Below, piece after piece: positions 21,771-34,569 of a stretch of DNA of 64,000 nucleotides. The stretch comes from Heliopora coerulea (Eukaryota > Cnidaria > Anthozoa > Scleralcyonacea > Helioporidae). The notes beneath the pieces are model-generated. The model was given only the letters and a program-made list of their open reading frames with translations, was not told the DNA's origin and ran no database searches. The DNA lies in the NCBI GenBank assembly GCA_030142905.1, contig JASJOG010000161.1, positions 496,001 to 560,000 of the forward strand. Direction: 5' to 3'. A program made the translations under genes and the position numbers. Position 1 is the first letter of the stretch; each line of letters begins with the position of its first letter.

Positions 21771-23004
21771 TTAGCGCAATAATATTCTTCCTTTCAGTAT
21801 GGTTGGTGGTACAAACCCAAGCGGTTTGTAAACTGAATTAACGATAGCCAACACTCCTCGACGCCTGTAAGATTTGTTCGGTAGCGATACTCGAAATGTA
21901 AACGCATCTTTCTCCAAGTTCCAACACACCCCCAACGAGCGTTGCGTTGGTAGAGAGTCTGCATTCAAGTCAAGTTCCATGAGTTTGGGTACGCGGTCTT
22001 GTTTCGGTTGTGCAGTGATAACTTCTGCTGAGTTTGACACGATTTTGTGGAGACGAATGTTAGCTGCAGCAAGCATGGCTTGGGTGTTTCTCACAAGTTC
22101 TAACAGTTCTTGTAGAATAGATCGAGAGGTCAATCCATCGTCTACGTAGAAATCGTTGTGTACTAACTCTTTAGCCAATTTCCCAAAACTCTCCTCGTCA
22201 TCTTCAGCAGTTTTCCTCAAGCCAAAGGTTGCGATTGCTGGACTACACGTACATCCAAACAGGTGGACGGTCATGTGATATTCCTTTATTTCTTTAGTAG
22301 GGTCGTTATCTTTAAACCAATGAAAACGTAATACATCCCTATGATTCAGGCTGACATGGAAACAATGAAACATCTACTCTATATCACACGTGACTCCGAT
22401 CGTTTCTTGACGGAAGTGAATCAATATCCCGTGCAGGTTGTTCAAGACGTCTGGTCCGGAAAGGAGTTCTTTGTTTAGAGAGGTTCCTTTGTACACAGCT
22501 GATGAATCAAAGACCACTCGAACCTGGGTAGGTTTTTTGTGTGGTATATATCGAAGTGCGGCAGGTACCAAATCTTGTTTACCTCAACGTTGTCGTCTTG
22601 CTGGACGATTGTGGCAATTCCCAATTTCCGAGTTCGTTTTTATGGATTCCCTTGTCCATAATTTCTAAGAAACATTTGTCTTCGGTGGACGTCGTAGTTT
22701 CATTATCAAAAGTAGTAATACGGTAGATATAATTTGAATCCCTCTTATCTCCGTGGGTTTCTTTGATCACGAACTTGTTCGGGCATGGAATGAATTTGTG
22801 GCACGTAGGATTTTCGAGTCTGGAAGGGTGCGGTTCGACTGATTTTTCAGGTTGACAATGTTCATCGCTCAAAGGATAACCTTGAGGTTGGTGGATAGTA
22901 ATGCGATTGGTTGAAATGTGTACAGCCTTGCCCAAGCGTTCCAGGCATACTTGTCCACGCATCGCCCATCCGAACAGCAGTTTTTGGGCCCACGGGGTAT
23001 CCAT
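21771..23004 (-). pseudogene. BEL/Pao reverse transcriptase, broken
   Basis: 23004-22579 carries the protease-RT linker (TPWAQKLLFGWAMRGQV) and RT N-terminus. 22571-22374 has VRVVFDSSAVYKGTSLN and motif A text TCDIE followed by a TAG stop in place of the usual Gln before MFH. 22373-21771 has HLFGCTCSPAIATFGL (motif B) and the catalytic FYVDDGLTS (motif C, about 22140-22165). The palm residues survive, but stops divide the gene into at least three pieces. About 250 bases at 21526-21770 between RT and RNase H are frameshifted text of the same gene. Confidence 0.85.
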
Positions 23005-23064
23005 TGGACCATTTATGGAAGATCTAACTTTGAAAAGTTCCGGAGCAACGCGACCAATTAATAA

Positions 23065-24441
23065 TCATATCTCTGCTCCTAGGTCAAAGCCCGGAATCTC
23101 GCTTGCTATTCCTCGGAGGTGGAAGAATTTCTCAACTATTTCAGGTGTTGGGATCTCTCGCTTGTCCTCAGGAATGTTGTCACACTCAATACAGGTGGGT
23201 AATCTCACCAGTTTTCCGCTTAAGGATTTCGCTGTCAGCCGGGAAACTCGGCGTCCGTATCTCACTTCTCCCGAACCCGCTGCAAGTCGACAGGAAATAC
23301 CTTTTCTTCTATCCTTTTACTCCCAACTTGTCCGCTAATACTGGGGTGATTATAGATGCGTTACTTCGCTCGTCAATTAACGCATACACTGGATGTTTTC
23401 GGATCTTTTTGAAGGAAGATGTCCATTGAAACGATCTTGCTGCAGGATAGTCCTCCATTACTTTCTTTGCATACTTCTGTGCAGTTTGATTGAAATTCGC
23501 TACCTGGTTTGATACCAGATTTCTCAACGTTTTCTCTCTTCTCCCGTGTAACAAACTAGAGTGCCAGTCACCACCGCATTCGGTGCATTTAATATCGGCT
23601 TTGCAATCTTTGGCGATAGGTTTATCTAATAGACATCGAAAACACAGTTTTGCCGTTCTTATCCACTCTATTTTGTCTTCCAGTGTTTTCCGCGCGAAAG
23701 CCTTGCATCCCGTTAACTTGCGACCATCGCAATCGTGGAACTGACAATGACTTCTCTTTTCGGAGTCCGTGTTTCCCTTCAAGACTATTCTTTCTTGGGA
23801 CTGCCCTCTGCGAACGGATCTCTTATTTTGTACCTCTCCAATTGCAATATTTGGGTGATTGTTGAGTCTTGCCTGCTTCTCAATCATTGTAGCGAAGATA
23901 TGAAACCGCGGATAAGCATCGTGGTTTTCCAACGCGAAATTTATGACTATCTTTTCCCACTTACGATGTAATGACGCAGGAAGTTTCTGTGCGATTGGCC
24001 GGATAGCTGTTGGATAGTTTAGACAGGCTAGACCCGGAATTTGGCCAAGTTGGTAATCCAAGCCTGAACAAAAGTTTGAATACTGTTGGAGTTTTCCCTT
24101 ATCCTTCTCTTCGAATTTGGCTTTTTCATCCAGCTGTTCTAATAATGCGCAGGTTATTGCCGCCATATTGCCGAAACGTCCATCCAGTTCGGTCAAGACA
24201 TTTTTTAGTAGTTTTGATGGATCCCTATGTTGACGTTTCCGGAAGTTGTCGACCAATTTTCGTGGTTCTCCAGAGGTATACAGTACTTATGCAAGTAATT
24301 TATTTCTTGGTCCGGAGAGATGTCGACGTCGCAAACCACCACTTTAAATGCACTTTTCCAGGGATGGAACATTGTTACATCTCCGGTAAACAACTCTGGA
24401 TGGAATTTCAGTAGACTCTGCCTTTCGAGGCTCTCCATCAA
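23065..24441 (-). pseudogene. BEL/Pao Gag core, zinc knuckles and aspartic protease, broken
   Basis: 24441-24205 holds the Gag core block TGDVTMFHPWKSAFKVVV and SPDQEINYLHKY. After a frameshift the frame is open for 315 codons (24256-23309). It contains MVDNFRKRQHRDP, CQFHDC and CFRCLLDKPIAKDCK/CTECGGDWHSSLLH (CCHC-type zinc fingers), and ends in the protease active-site region YALIDERSNASIIT. BEL proteases commonly have such variant DT/SG motifs. The rest of the protease continues at 23265-23065 in another frame (PTCIECDNIPEDKREIPTPE). Confidence 0.8.
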
Positions 24442-24548
24442 CCGTTCGTTTGTGGCGACGATTGCATTGAAACAATGCTGTACGTCCGCAGGTTGGTGTC
24501 GTCGATATTGGTCGTGATGCCCTGTTACCTCTCCATGAAGACCGAGCT

Positions 24549-25376
24549 TCAGTGGTGCGTAGTGTTATCACCAATTAGAAACTCTTTACCGTCTGGAGTT
24601 GCTTGTTCTTGTAACTGTTTCAACCCCTCATTCATCTTATCGGTGATGACTTGATGTTGATCAGCTAACCACGTCCGAGTTCTTTCATTAGAGTCTTCGT
24701 GCTTACTATTCAGGGGTGACGTCATAGCAAGGTCTTTAACTCCGACTGCTTGTTCGATTGCACCTAATTTGGCGTTAGCTACGACTGCCAATTTCTTCGT
24801 CTTGAGGACAGCTATGTCGTGATCGTGCTTCGCCTTTTCGGTTGACCTCCTTAGTTCATCTTTGGCTTCACGTTCCTTTCTAACTCTTTCTTTCTCTGCG
24901 ATCGACAAGTCGAACTCAGCTTGTTCTTTTGCCGCAGCAAGTTCCGCGAAACCTTTCGCTCTGGCTAAACTTGTATCAGTGTTGCACGATCGTGATTTGC
25001 TGGATTGTGAACGTTTCTAAGAATTTGAATGGTCCGAATAAAGGGATGTTGTCTCTTTCTGCTGTAAACCCGTTTTATCCAATTTATTCATGGCCTGCAG
25101 AATTGCACTTAGGGCGAGATCAATTAAAGTTTACCTCTCTGTCGCACACTATCCGCTGTCTGTAAAGTCTCTCCATCTGTCTTGCATGAATAGTCTCTCC
25201 AAGTCGTGGACTGTGATCTCATATCCGACTTTAACGGTTTTCAGCTTTGTTAATGCTATCTCTAACTTCGACCTATCTACAGTTTCAGCATAGACATAAT
25301 CGATTGTTCTTCGAAAGAGCATTTGATTCCCTTTCAAACGAGGAGAATTTATTCTCCAACGTAAACCAATAGCCAC
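24549..25376 (-). pseudogene. BEL/Pao Gag N-terminal region, broken
   Basis: 25376-25149 encodes a helical segment (RRTIDYVYAETVDRSKLEIA ... ITVHDLERLFM), as expected for the start of a BEL Gag. 24908-24549 encodes a highly charged coiled-coil-like segment (KERVRKEREAKDELRRSTEK). Stops and frameshifts occur between them (24909-25148) and after 24549. No enzymatic role is expected; Gag forms the particle shell. Confidence 0.55.
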
Positions 25377-25569
25377 GTAGTGTTAAGGAAAGCTATTAGC
25401 TATCTTGGCTCTTCGCGTCTCGGTGATTCTGCCGCTTTTAGCCCCGAGCTGAATTCTTGTTTTTCAGCTATATTCTCTGACCCCGGGCTCATCTTGTTTC
25501 TTCGTTGGAAATTGCAAGCTCATTCCAATCCAGACAGCTGACTAGAATGTTAAACGGACTTTCTACTGT

Positions 25570-25837
25570 CGTGTTCCTCGAGTGGGAGAGAAGTTTCAAC
25601 CGGCATTTGTCTTGGCGTTGTAGTTTAGCGTCCTCATTGAGCTCGTCCTAGGCACTTTGCAGGCTTGTTCGTTCCAAGGACCGAGATAATACCGGTAAAA
25701 AGTCCGTTGTGCATGTTCGTTGAACTCTACTTCTGTCAAGAACAAATAGTCTTATCCCCGAGCCCCAGTTATCCTCTCTATTTATATATTAGGCGGCAGA
25801 ATATTTACATATTCTAACAAATTTACATATATTAACA
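25570..25837 (-). repeat. BEL/Pao 5' LTR
   Basis: This is the partner of 19093-19349. It begins TGTTCCTCGAGTGGGAG on the plus strand and ends ATATATTAACA, so it has TG...CA ends. Differences from the left LTR are mostly transitions, which suggests an old insertion. No matching short target duplication is obvious outside the LTRs. Confidence 0.85.
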
Positions 25838-25872
25838 AGACCATCAGCCCTTAACTCGTTAAGGGGCAGGAC

Positions 25873-25940
25873 TTAACCCTTTGTCTAATTAGCCCTTTGT
25901 CTGGTGTTATCCGGTGCACCCTGGCCTTTTAATGGGTTAA
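25873..25940. mobile_element. TTAA-flanked mini-MITE
   Basis: TTAACCCTTTGTCTAATTAGCC ... CCTTTTAATGGGTTAA is a 68-bp unit bounded by TTAA. Its left end matches the MITE at 14974. Confidence 0.45.
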
Positions 25941-27240
25941 TTTCGATATCTCTTCGAAAACTTCAAGTGATGACTCTATATTCCTTAAAATTGGTAACTT
26001 TTTTGCAGTCCTATATCTCTAAGAAGAGTAGTACTTTGCATTATATCACGATTCGAGATAGTTAGCTGCCTCTTACATTAACATGCATAAATGACGAAAT
26101 CAGGTCGTTACTAGTTTTCATCCTCTCGACCAGTTAACCCAGTAGGAACTGTATAATATCAGTCTTAAGAGGAATATTTGGAAAAGGAGTTTATTTCAAG
26201 TTGGTTAAATTTGAAGAGACAACAGTGAAACTACCTTAACTTTAATATTTCCATATCGCTTGCCTGAACGATATTTCTAATGACGGCTACTACCTTAAAA
26301 CCTCTTCCTCGTAGATACTATTTGGTAATTCCTGTAGTGTTGCTTGATATTTTTCTCCTGAAGTCCTCGGCTTAAAAACATTCCTACATTGACCTTGCTC
26401 TTTTTAGTACAACTAACTTTAATATTTAATTTGCCATAAGCAATCCTTCTGCCAACAGCTGTGCCAATTTTGCAGTTAGATAAACATTTGAAGATCTCCA
26501 TGTATACCATAAACAAGCATCCTACTGAAATTCAATCGACCATTAATTTACTTCAGGAACGAAGATCAGTTAATATATTTCTTAGGGATTTCCAAACGGA
26601 AAGGCGAAACTGCTCTCGGCATGTGGCCCCTTAAATATTATTTATTCCTCGACGAAAACCCATGTAAGCACGCTTGCGAAGTTCCTGCCAAAAAGATGCT
26701 TGAAACGGGAAAAGTCGGCAAGATCACGAATAAATAAGTACAATAACCAGAAGAGTTTCGAAAACAAATATAAGATACTACTCAGCGTCATTTGGCTGAC
26801 GAAGATATTCCGGGAAGATTATAGGCTCATGATTTGCTGATTGGCAGAGCTAAACTATTGAGAAATGGAGGCACATCACTGCAGAGATCGTCTCTGAAGA
26901 CTGTCGGGTGCAGGGACTGTTCTTAGCATGTCCAAATTGTCGCGAAACAACACACTAAGATAAAATTCAGATTACGGATGGAAGAGTCTGTCGTTAAAAA
27001 AATTGATCTACGGTCACTATCAGTCTAAACCATGGCGATGCGGAATGTGTACATCTATCAAACAGTTCTTCACCAGGCCTGACACTTAGGTTAATGGGAA
27101 TATGGGGGTGCCTCCTCAAAGGAAACTGCGCTGTTAATATGACATGAGCAATATTGTTACTTCTTTTTGGCTTCGCAGGAATATGTGGCAACAGTAAACG
27201 TTTTGATTTTCTAAAATTATTTAATTTTGTTTATTTCTAG
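25941..27240. other. Intronic non-coding DNA
   Basis: No gene or recognisable repeat. It ends in the acceptor TTTTGTTTATTTCTAG (27240) of the next predicted exon. Confidence 0.5.
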
Positions 27241-27270
27241 GTAAACGATCCAGTGAGACACTCGAAACAG
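27241..27270 (+). CDS. Predicted 30-nt exon B of the IRE1-like kinase gene
   Basis: TTAATTTTGTTTATTTCTAG precedes and GTGAGG follows a 30-nt exon. Joined in phase 1 to exon A it reads S-KRSSETLET and again ends one base into a codon. That leads in frame to exon C at 55044 (next residue E, then LKTRWKSVK). The two flanking introns are about 9.0 and 27.8 kb. The exon is short, so the call relies on the splice consensus at both sides and on frame continuity. Confidence 0.45.
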
Positions 27271-28087
27271 GTGAGGCATGCTCGTAGGACAGCCTACGGG
27301 TTGTCTGTACTAGTCTAGCGAAGATGACAAGGGACAACGAAGTGTCTATGGTGGGCAAACCCTTGGGGAAAATTTGAGAAAAACCCACAACCAGCTGACA
27401 ACCTCAAAAAATATAAAACGAAACAGATTCCGTAAAACAGCATCTTGCGAACTTAAAATTCAAGTTAGAGCAAGACAAAAGTGAGACAATCTCACTTTTA
27501 CTTTTTTTAAATATGTTTAAGTTAGTGAGAAATATTAACTATTACGATTATCCAATAGTCAGCTTCCATGGCTCCTATAAATATCATAACAGTGTAATGA
27601 TATTCCTCATGTCGCATTCAAAACGCTTTTTCCATGAATAAATAGCGACTGAAACATAAACGATGAAATGTTGTATTCATGTGTTCGTGTAAGAAAACTT
27701 GTACGAAATGTTCTTTTAAACTTTCACCACATCAAGCAGTGCTTCGGCTATTGAGCCTGTGAGCCGGTTATCTTGGTGTAAATGGCGCGAGATCGGAACA
27801 GAAGTGATTGATTGAGTCGTAGTATTCTAGTATGGAACGTAACTTTTTTATTACGAGATTGAAAATGAGATCATCGATAATAACGGCAAGTAACGATTCA
27901 CTATCAGATTACTAGAATTGGATTGGTTTACGAGTAAAGTGAACAGAATGTGAACTGATATCAATAACGTTAACGATGATGCTGTCAAAAGTACACCTAT
28001 GTTTTATCTGAGGAATTTTTGGCCGGTATTGCTATGTCCGAGCATTACTGCTTGTGTTTATGGAGTGAATACTGTCGATAATTGCTC
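27271..28087. other. Intronic non-coding DNA
   Basis: Nothing recognisable. Confidence 0.5.
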
Positions 28088-28286
28088 TTTAAGGCTCGTT
28101 TACACGTGCATTTTTTTTGCCTCGCGATTGTTGTCTTGGTGTATGTGTTAAATTCAAGACAGCATCGAAGACGAACTGGAGAGAATCATTATCTAGTATC
28201 CAGCTTAACTAATTATCTTGGAGTTATTACATAAACCAGGATGGTTATCACAATGAACAAAATTGCACGTGTAACTGCGCCTTAAA
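28088..28286. mobile_element. 199-bp MITE with 23-bp inverted ends
   Basis: TTTAAGGCTCGTTTACACGTGCA (28088-28110) pairs with the reverse complement of 28264-28286 at 20 of 23 positions. A related end (AAGGCTCGTTTACACGTG) occurs alone near 60703, which shows a multicopy family. No coding content. Confidence 0.6.
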
Positions 28287-31200
28287 CTGTATCATTCGCA
28301 AAATTTTTGTGCACTTGGATTACTTCACAGTAGTCATCTTGAAAACATAGCTAGACAACTCTGACGCTTTATCGTACTAATCATAAACAAATCACAAGTA
28401 TTTGAACAAAAGAGGCGGCTCCTCTTATTACCTCAGCAGAATAGAACTACCAGAATACTTTACGGTTTCTTCATTTTCATGGAAACATTGAATTGCAAAA
28501 GCGACTGGAAGGACAATTGCTTCAATTAATATTAAAAACAAAATTCCAAACGGCATTCTGGCAGTTGTATTAAGGAGAAATATAAAGTGAACAGACCATA
28601 GGATTTATTGTGGATTGAGTCGGGTTACATGGCTAAATTTCATTCCGTTTGATCGAGCTTAAAATGCACTATCTTAGCCTTGGTTGAAAATTTCGTTATG
28701 TAATCGCAAGAGAATTTCCAACGGGATTTCTTGAATCCGCAGGCTGAAATTCTCCAGGTAGACAGCCACTTAGATTACTTCAACGTCAGTTGTGTGGCTT
28801 ATCGTCATCAAAACCTAGCAAGCTCAAGTTCTAATAAACTACACAGCTCAAGAAGCACTGAAACGACAAAGAACATTTCCTCATGAGTTTATTGCTTGAC
28901 ATTTTCTTTTGCCAGTTTTAGCCTTTTTTTGACTTCTTGAACAATTTTATTACGTCTACATAATCCACCACGTTTACGGAATCTTATACTAACTAAACAG
29001 AGCTTCTCATTCCCGAATTTAACATCGAACCTATTCCTACTGAATTGCATGAGAAATATGTTAAAGTCTAAAATAACGATAGAAAATATCGTTATTTTAA
29101 GGATGAATTTGAAAATTTTAAAAAATGGAGGTATAGTAATGACTAAATTGTTGAAAAATAATGATTGTTGTAGACCATACCGACAAACCTTTGAAATGCT
29201 TGTTCGAATTGAATACTAGTTCAAAAGGAAAGCCTCTCCAGTTATAATAAGAAGGGAGTTTTTCGATTCAAAAGTTATCATTTTTTGTTTGAGAGATTAG
29301 TACGACGTCATCTTCTTGCATTCATGACGCCATCATAAAGCCTAGTATTTTGCACCAGCGTAACATGTACATCAGGAAGATCAAAAAGACTTGCAAATAG
29401 CAAAACACGTTATATTCTGAAATAAATGTATAAAGTAAAATAATTTATCAATTAAAACTAAAAGCTTTTAAGCTCAGTATGACATTGTGACGTCACAAAA
29501 CAAATATAACAGACAAAACTGAAATGAACTACTTCCCTCAACTTTTCATATTGATTAGTCTACGATAATTTTTTTGCGAAATACCAGCGGAAAAAAACGG
29601 CATTAAACAACACAGTAAAAGCAATATTCGAGTGACGTAATAATGACGTAATCAAATATGTGGAACCAAATAATACTTAATTTTGTAGAGCATTGCATAT
29701 GCAATGTTTCTGCCTAGTTTCATTGAAATAGGTATAATATTAATGAAATTATGGAGGGGGCCCGAATCGCCCTACCAGTCTTCCTAGGAGCAAAAAAAGC
29801 CCAGCCGAAGTAGGGTTAAACCAATAGACACAAACCAGTCTGTTCCTAACACGATTCATAATGAGATTATTAAAGAGAATGATGAGCTTTCTGGAGAAAA
29901 ATCTCAACAAAAATGTCAATTTAAAAGCATGGGGGAAGACATTTTCAATGTTTAGGCCTTGAGTCAGCGTCAGGAAACTGCTCTCGAAAAAACAATTCCG
30001 TCGCATAAATTTGTCGGATGCAAATTTTTCAAACCAATTTTCGCTTGAATTGAAAGTGCGCTGAATTCGTTTTTTTTTAAATTCCCAAATCTGAAATCCT
30101 GTAATTGTATCAAAGTCAACTCTAAAAAGTGACTGAGCTTTCGAATTCGAAAATTAAATTATTCCCCTCGCCCACTGCCCGAAGGTTCGAATCTCGACGG
30201 ACGTTGCTCTATTTTTACAAGCAAATATAGGTGTATATACGTGGATTGCAGTTTACTTAAGTATGCCTTGAGCAGCAAATCTAGCCACTGGTATCAAGGC
30301 CGCCAGGTTGAGGCAAACATTAAAATTTAAAGTTGTGACAGGAAATGAACTCAAATCATCACAACTGGAAAATTCAGAAATGAAATAAAATAGAGAAACA
30401 TAGCAATAAACTGGTGAGGGAAAACAGAAAGGCTCTGTAAGTACCGGGAGCCAAAGCGATAAAAGCTTTTGAATGACACAACGTAAAGGATCACTCTGGA
30501 AGGCGTACAAATAATTTGAACTACTGATAGCAAATAAAACCAAACCGTTACGATTGGGGAAATAAATTTCAGAAATAATTTCCTCAAGACCTTCGGGTGT
30601 GTTTGTAGAACTAAACGTTTAGTGATAGTGAACTTTCATGTGGGCTACCACAAAGTAGTGTTTAATTTAAACTTATTAAACTTTTTTGCTTTTGGAAGAA
30701 CCGATGAAAGTTTCGGAAGAAGTTCGTGCTTGTGGTTCTTATTGCTTCGTTGTTCCTCAGAAGATTTTTTAATTGAATGTTCAGAAATATTTAATGTCCA
30801 GTTAGTACTGACGATGATGATGCAAACGTCGGGGAAAGTTTGTTAACAAAACTTAGAAAAACTTTGAAAAAATTCCCGAAAAAGTCTGTTCATTAGTAAA
30901 GTATTGTCTTGACCAGTGACGTAGCGAAGAGGTGGGAGCTAGGGAGTTCAAACGCCTCTCATAACTGCAAAAAGCTTGAGTTTCCAACTCAATAATGAAT
31001 CGTAAGACAGTATTACAATCTGGCAAGCATAGATTTGCGAGCTTGAAACCACTCTTGACGCAGTGATAAGTTGTCCATATGTACTATCTGAAATGCTGAA
31101 GTGAAGACGTGAATGTTTGGGCAGTTGTCAGCAGGATATTAAACGATGTACAACAAACATTAATCGCTGACAAACGTCGATTGTAGGACAGAAAGCACTT

Positions 31201-31524
31201 TCAGGCCATTGAATGTAAACAGCACCAAACATTCTCTGTGATAGTCTTACGCTCTATATTATCCACAATTTACCAAGCTTTATTACTAACATCTTTAAGG
31301 AGAACGCTTTACCAAGAAGTGAAATAGACTAACGAATGGTTTAAAAGATACGGCAGGAAACCGAGCTAGCGTTTGACGTTACGTTCAGATAATTCTCCTA
31401 AATGTATGTAATAAACCATTATATAAGAAGACAACACATTTTTTGGACAGTTGAAAATTACTGGTGGCAGAAATTGACCCCCCAAGAAAAGTCCGAGCTA
31501 CGCGCTACCTATGAGTAGTGCTAT
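28287..31524. other. Intronic non-coding DNA
   Basis: No gene supported. CAGTGACGTAGC at 30914 looks like one end of a hAT-type MITE, but no good partner end or 8-bp duplication was found. A stretch around 29790-29945 reads as a fairly long plus-strand frame with one stop but has no family features. Confidence 0.45.
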
Positions 31525-31808
31525 CGTAATAAAAAGATCAGAGCCCAGCTCAGAATTCTTAGGTGTATCGCCATAGTGAAATAGGCAAGTCAAAAAGTTT
31601 TAAAACATATTTACTGACGTTTCGTTGCCTCGTGCAACATCTTCAGAGTGTAGCTTTACAGAGACGAGAAAAAACTATATATATATATATATATATATGA
31701 ATCTATAATTACATATTGGAATAATTAGACGGCTAACCAATAGAAAACTGGGAGACGTAACAGGAAGTGACATGCATACGGAAGAGGAAAGTATTAGTAG
31801 TGCTGTTG
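31525..31808 (-). mobile_element. Short hammerhead-bearing retroelement (mini-PLE or retrozyme-like)
   Basis: A 14-bp direct repeat ATGAGTAGTGCTAT (31511-31524 and 31809-31822) flanks a 284-bp unit. The unit contains GAGCCCAGCTC near one end (also the outer end of PLE copy 5), a hammerhead motif and a TA microsatellite (31677-31698). It has no coding capacity, so it looks like a non-autonomous RNA-derived insertion mobilised by PLE machinery. The long target duplication is direct sequence evidence of insertion. Confidence 0.65.
31610..31655 (-). ncRNA. Hammerhead ribozyme motif
   Basis: Minus strand: CTGAAGA (complement of 31640-31646), GTTGC/GCAAC helix II, GAAA (31620-31623), then CGTC with minimal helix III. 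All conserved core boxes of the PLE-type hammerhead are intact. Confidence 0.6.
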
Positions 31809-34569
31809 ATGAGTAGTGCTATTGGGTCAAGATACTGCATACGAAACAGCTCAACTAATTGAAGGTTTGATCTCGATACACATAATGTTAATTATGAGGA
31901 TATTTGTTTGTATATTTCTGAAGCTGTCAAAGGTAATTATTGATAAAAGTTTTTGTTTAAAGAATAAAAACTAGGAAAGATGGGGTTCAGTTATAACGTA
32001 AACTTGGTGACCGACAATCAAAATGCAAAAAAAATTAGCCAGTTTAGGTGTAACGTGTTAATAGGCGAGTTGTCCAAAGATCTGTAATGCTTACTTGCAA
32101 TTTCTAAAGTTCCGGATTCAAGCCAATCAAGCGCCTTAGGCTTGTTCTCATTATTGTTTTTCTCTTTTTGTTCTAATCTTCTTACTTTTTTTTTTTAATT
32201 TTTGGCTTTCTTTACAATTCTTGTGATTATGAGCTCAAATTTACGTCACCAAAGTTAACTTTTTTATATTTTTGCTTTGAAAGTTGTTTATCGCATGGAT
32301 TTCTCCAATTCTCTCTTGTATGGGGTAGGGGTAGAAGATTATTGGGAACTTGTGAGTTCTAATTGTTAATTTTTGTTGCTTTAAAACGGTTTTCTGATAA
32401 ATTTAAGATATTTCGCGTAAGTCTATTATTGGTTTGAAAATTTGATATAAGTGAGGGAACTCATGACTCTTCCTGTACCAGAATGAATTATTCTAACAGT
32501 CTAACAACTGTTAACTCAAAGCTTATATTATCTGTGTACCCCGTCAGTTAGTTATTATATATTTATAAATATCTATCCAAGTTATTCGGCATTGTTTGGC
32601 TTTCTCGCTCTTTCGACATTGGATTGGCCCAAAAGGCTAAACAACCCTAGCTGGTTGGAGATCCGAGGACCCACTATTTTCCGTCATCCTCAGAAGTTGC
32701 AAATGTTTTACAATTTATTGATGTCAATGCGAAGGTATTTCTCCTCAACAAAACTTGATGGAAATTGACCAAAGATAAATATGATTGTTCATCTTTAGTA
32801 GCATACTATTTAGTCAAAAGGGTGATCAAGAGGTATTGCTACATTCGTGAGCGAATAGTAAACAGATATCGTGCTTTTAAAAGTTGATCGATACGCCAAC
32901 TATGGCCTGGATGAAGAATCGCTTGTGGCAGTAATAACTTGTGGATAAGTTCAGACTGTCCCGATATCAAACGGTGTACAGTCTTCCCTTGCAACATGCG
33001 GGATTTTCTCAAGCATGCTATGACACCGTCGCTTATGAATGTTGGTCAAGGTTGACAAGATAACGACAAAAACACTCAATAAATTAGCTAACCAATCATG
33101 ACGATGTTTGACCAGCTTCACTTAATTGCATAGCCAATCATAGCAATTTCTGACTAGTTCATGAACAATCTGCGTAATTAGGTGACCAGTGAAGATTAAT
33201 TTGATACTGACGCACAACCAACACACGAAAACAATACTACGATTGATAGCAAGCATCAAAAACGGGCAGAAAATTCAAAGGTAGTTTTTTGTGGTCTGGA
33301 GGAGGTAGTATTTCACACACAATTGCTGTATTTTTACTCCTTTAAGTCGTTGAAAAATACCACGATGTGTACAGCAATTAAAACGGAAGGCAACTAGGCG
33401 TGCTACTCTCGGAATTATAAGGTAATACATAACATTAAGCCAGACAAAAATAGCCAATTGAACCATCTTATTCTCTACTTATTATGACTTTTAAAATGTG
33501 TATATAATATATTATCCTTTTTAGTATTCTTCTTCATCGCTCCGAAAATTAATGCTAACGTCTAATTAATTGACCTGGTCAATCGTTTAAGTAAAACATT
33601 CTACAAAACTTAACTGAGCACTAGCTTTATCATGAATACAAACATCACAACTCTAAATTATACGCGAACATATACAAACTGTGAGAAGAAACAGCTTGAT
33701 GAAGGAGAATGTAACTCCAAATCATGTCGCTCACAAAAAATAAACTTAAAAGCGTCGTGTTAGTTTTTTTTGGTTTTTTTGTTTTGTTTTGTTTTTAATT
33801 TTTTCTTTTTTAAAAGGTACAAGACAAAAAAAAATGAATACCTTTCTTTTGTGCCAATTTGTACTTTAAGAACAAAGGAACTGGAACTGACAATGTTACA
33901 GCGATAGGATCGATGTTACAGCGATAGCAGCGATAGAATGTTATAGCGTTAGGATCTTTGTGGATTGTAGCGTCATGAAATGAATTTATTAAAACTGACT
34001 TTCGAGTGATTTAATTCTGTATCTCTTCGAAAGCTGTTTCAAATGAAACAAACTTAATTTTCGAGTCATCAGTCCAGGGGAAGATTTAGGATTTCTTTCA
34101 CCTTACGCAAATTTTAAAAAGGTACAAATCAAGGGATAAATGACCCTCGCCCCCCAATCTGACAGAAATTAGCCTTTGCTGTTTCCCTCAACTTCAGAGC
34201 TCATCAGCATGCCTAGGAATTTTACTGCTACCACAAATTTGATCTCCTTGTTGACCAAATTTTGAAACCATAACTCTGAGTTCTTCAATCAGCGAATTGT
34301 CAGCTACCACGGCCAAAGAGACAGAATGGTTCAGCTTTCAAGCCATTAATATTCATTTCGAATCAGTTACACTGAATAATAAATGATTTACACGTTGAGA
34401 CTGTTAAGGAATGTTGGTCAGCAAAATTTACAAAATTTCTACAGATAATTTAAAATTGATTCTTCCTATTTGTTTCTGCTGTTAGTGAAATCTCACTCGA
34501 GACCACGTTTGTGTATTACCCGCACACGTTTAACAGTTTGAAGAGAGTGAGTGAAGACAAGCAACTTCA
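31809..34569. other. Intronic non-coding DNA
   Basis: Nothing recognisable apart from T-rich tracts (for example 33755-33815) and a short tandem GTTACAGCGATAG-type repeat at about 33895-33945. Confidence 0.5.

Larger units (their letters stand above)
19093..25837 (-). mobile_element. BEL/Pao LTR retrotransposon, decayed
   Basis: Two direct repeats of about 260-270 bp flank gag-pol remnants in the order gag, aspartic protease, RT, RNase H, integrase on the minus strand. That domain order with protease DERS/DDQS-type text is BEL/Pao. Every long domain carries stops or frameshifts. The element occupies most of the 9-kb intron between predicted exons A and B of the kinase gene, in antisense orientation to that gene. 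Confidence 0.9.

Noticed and set aside
30914..31510. Third hAT-type MITE
   Set aside because: Only one end (CAGTGACGTAGC) is convincing; the candidate partner near 31496 differs and no 8-bp duplication was found.
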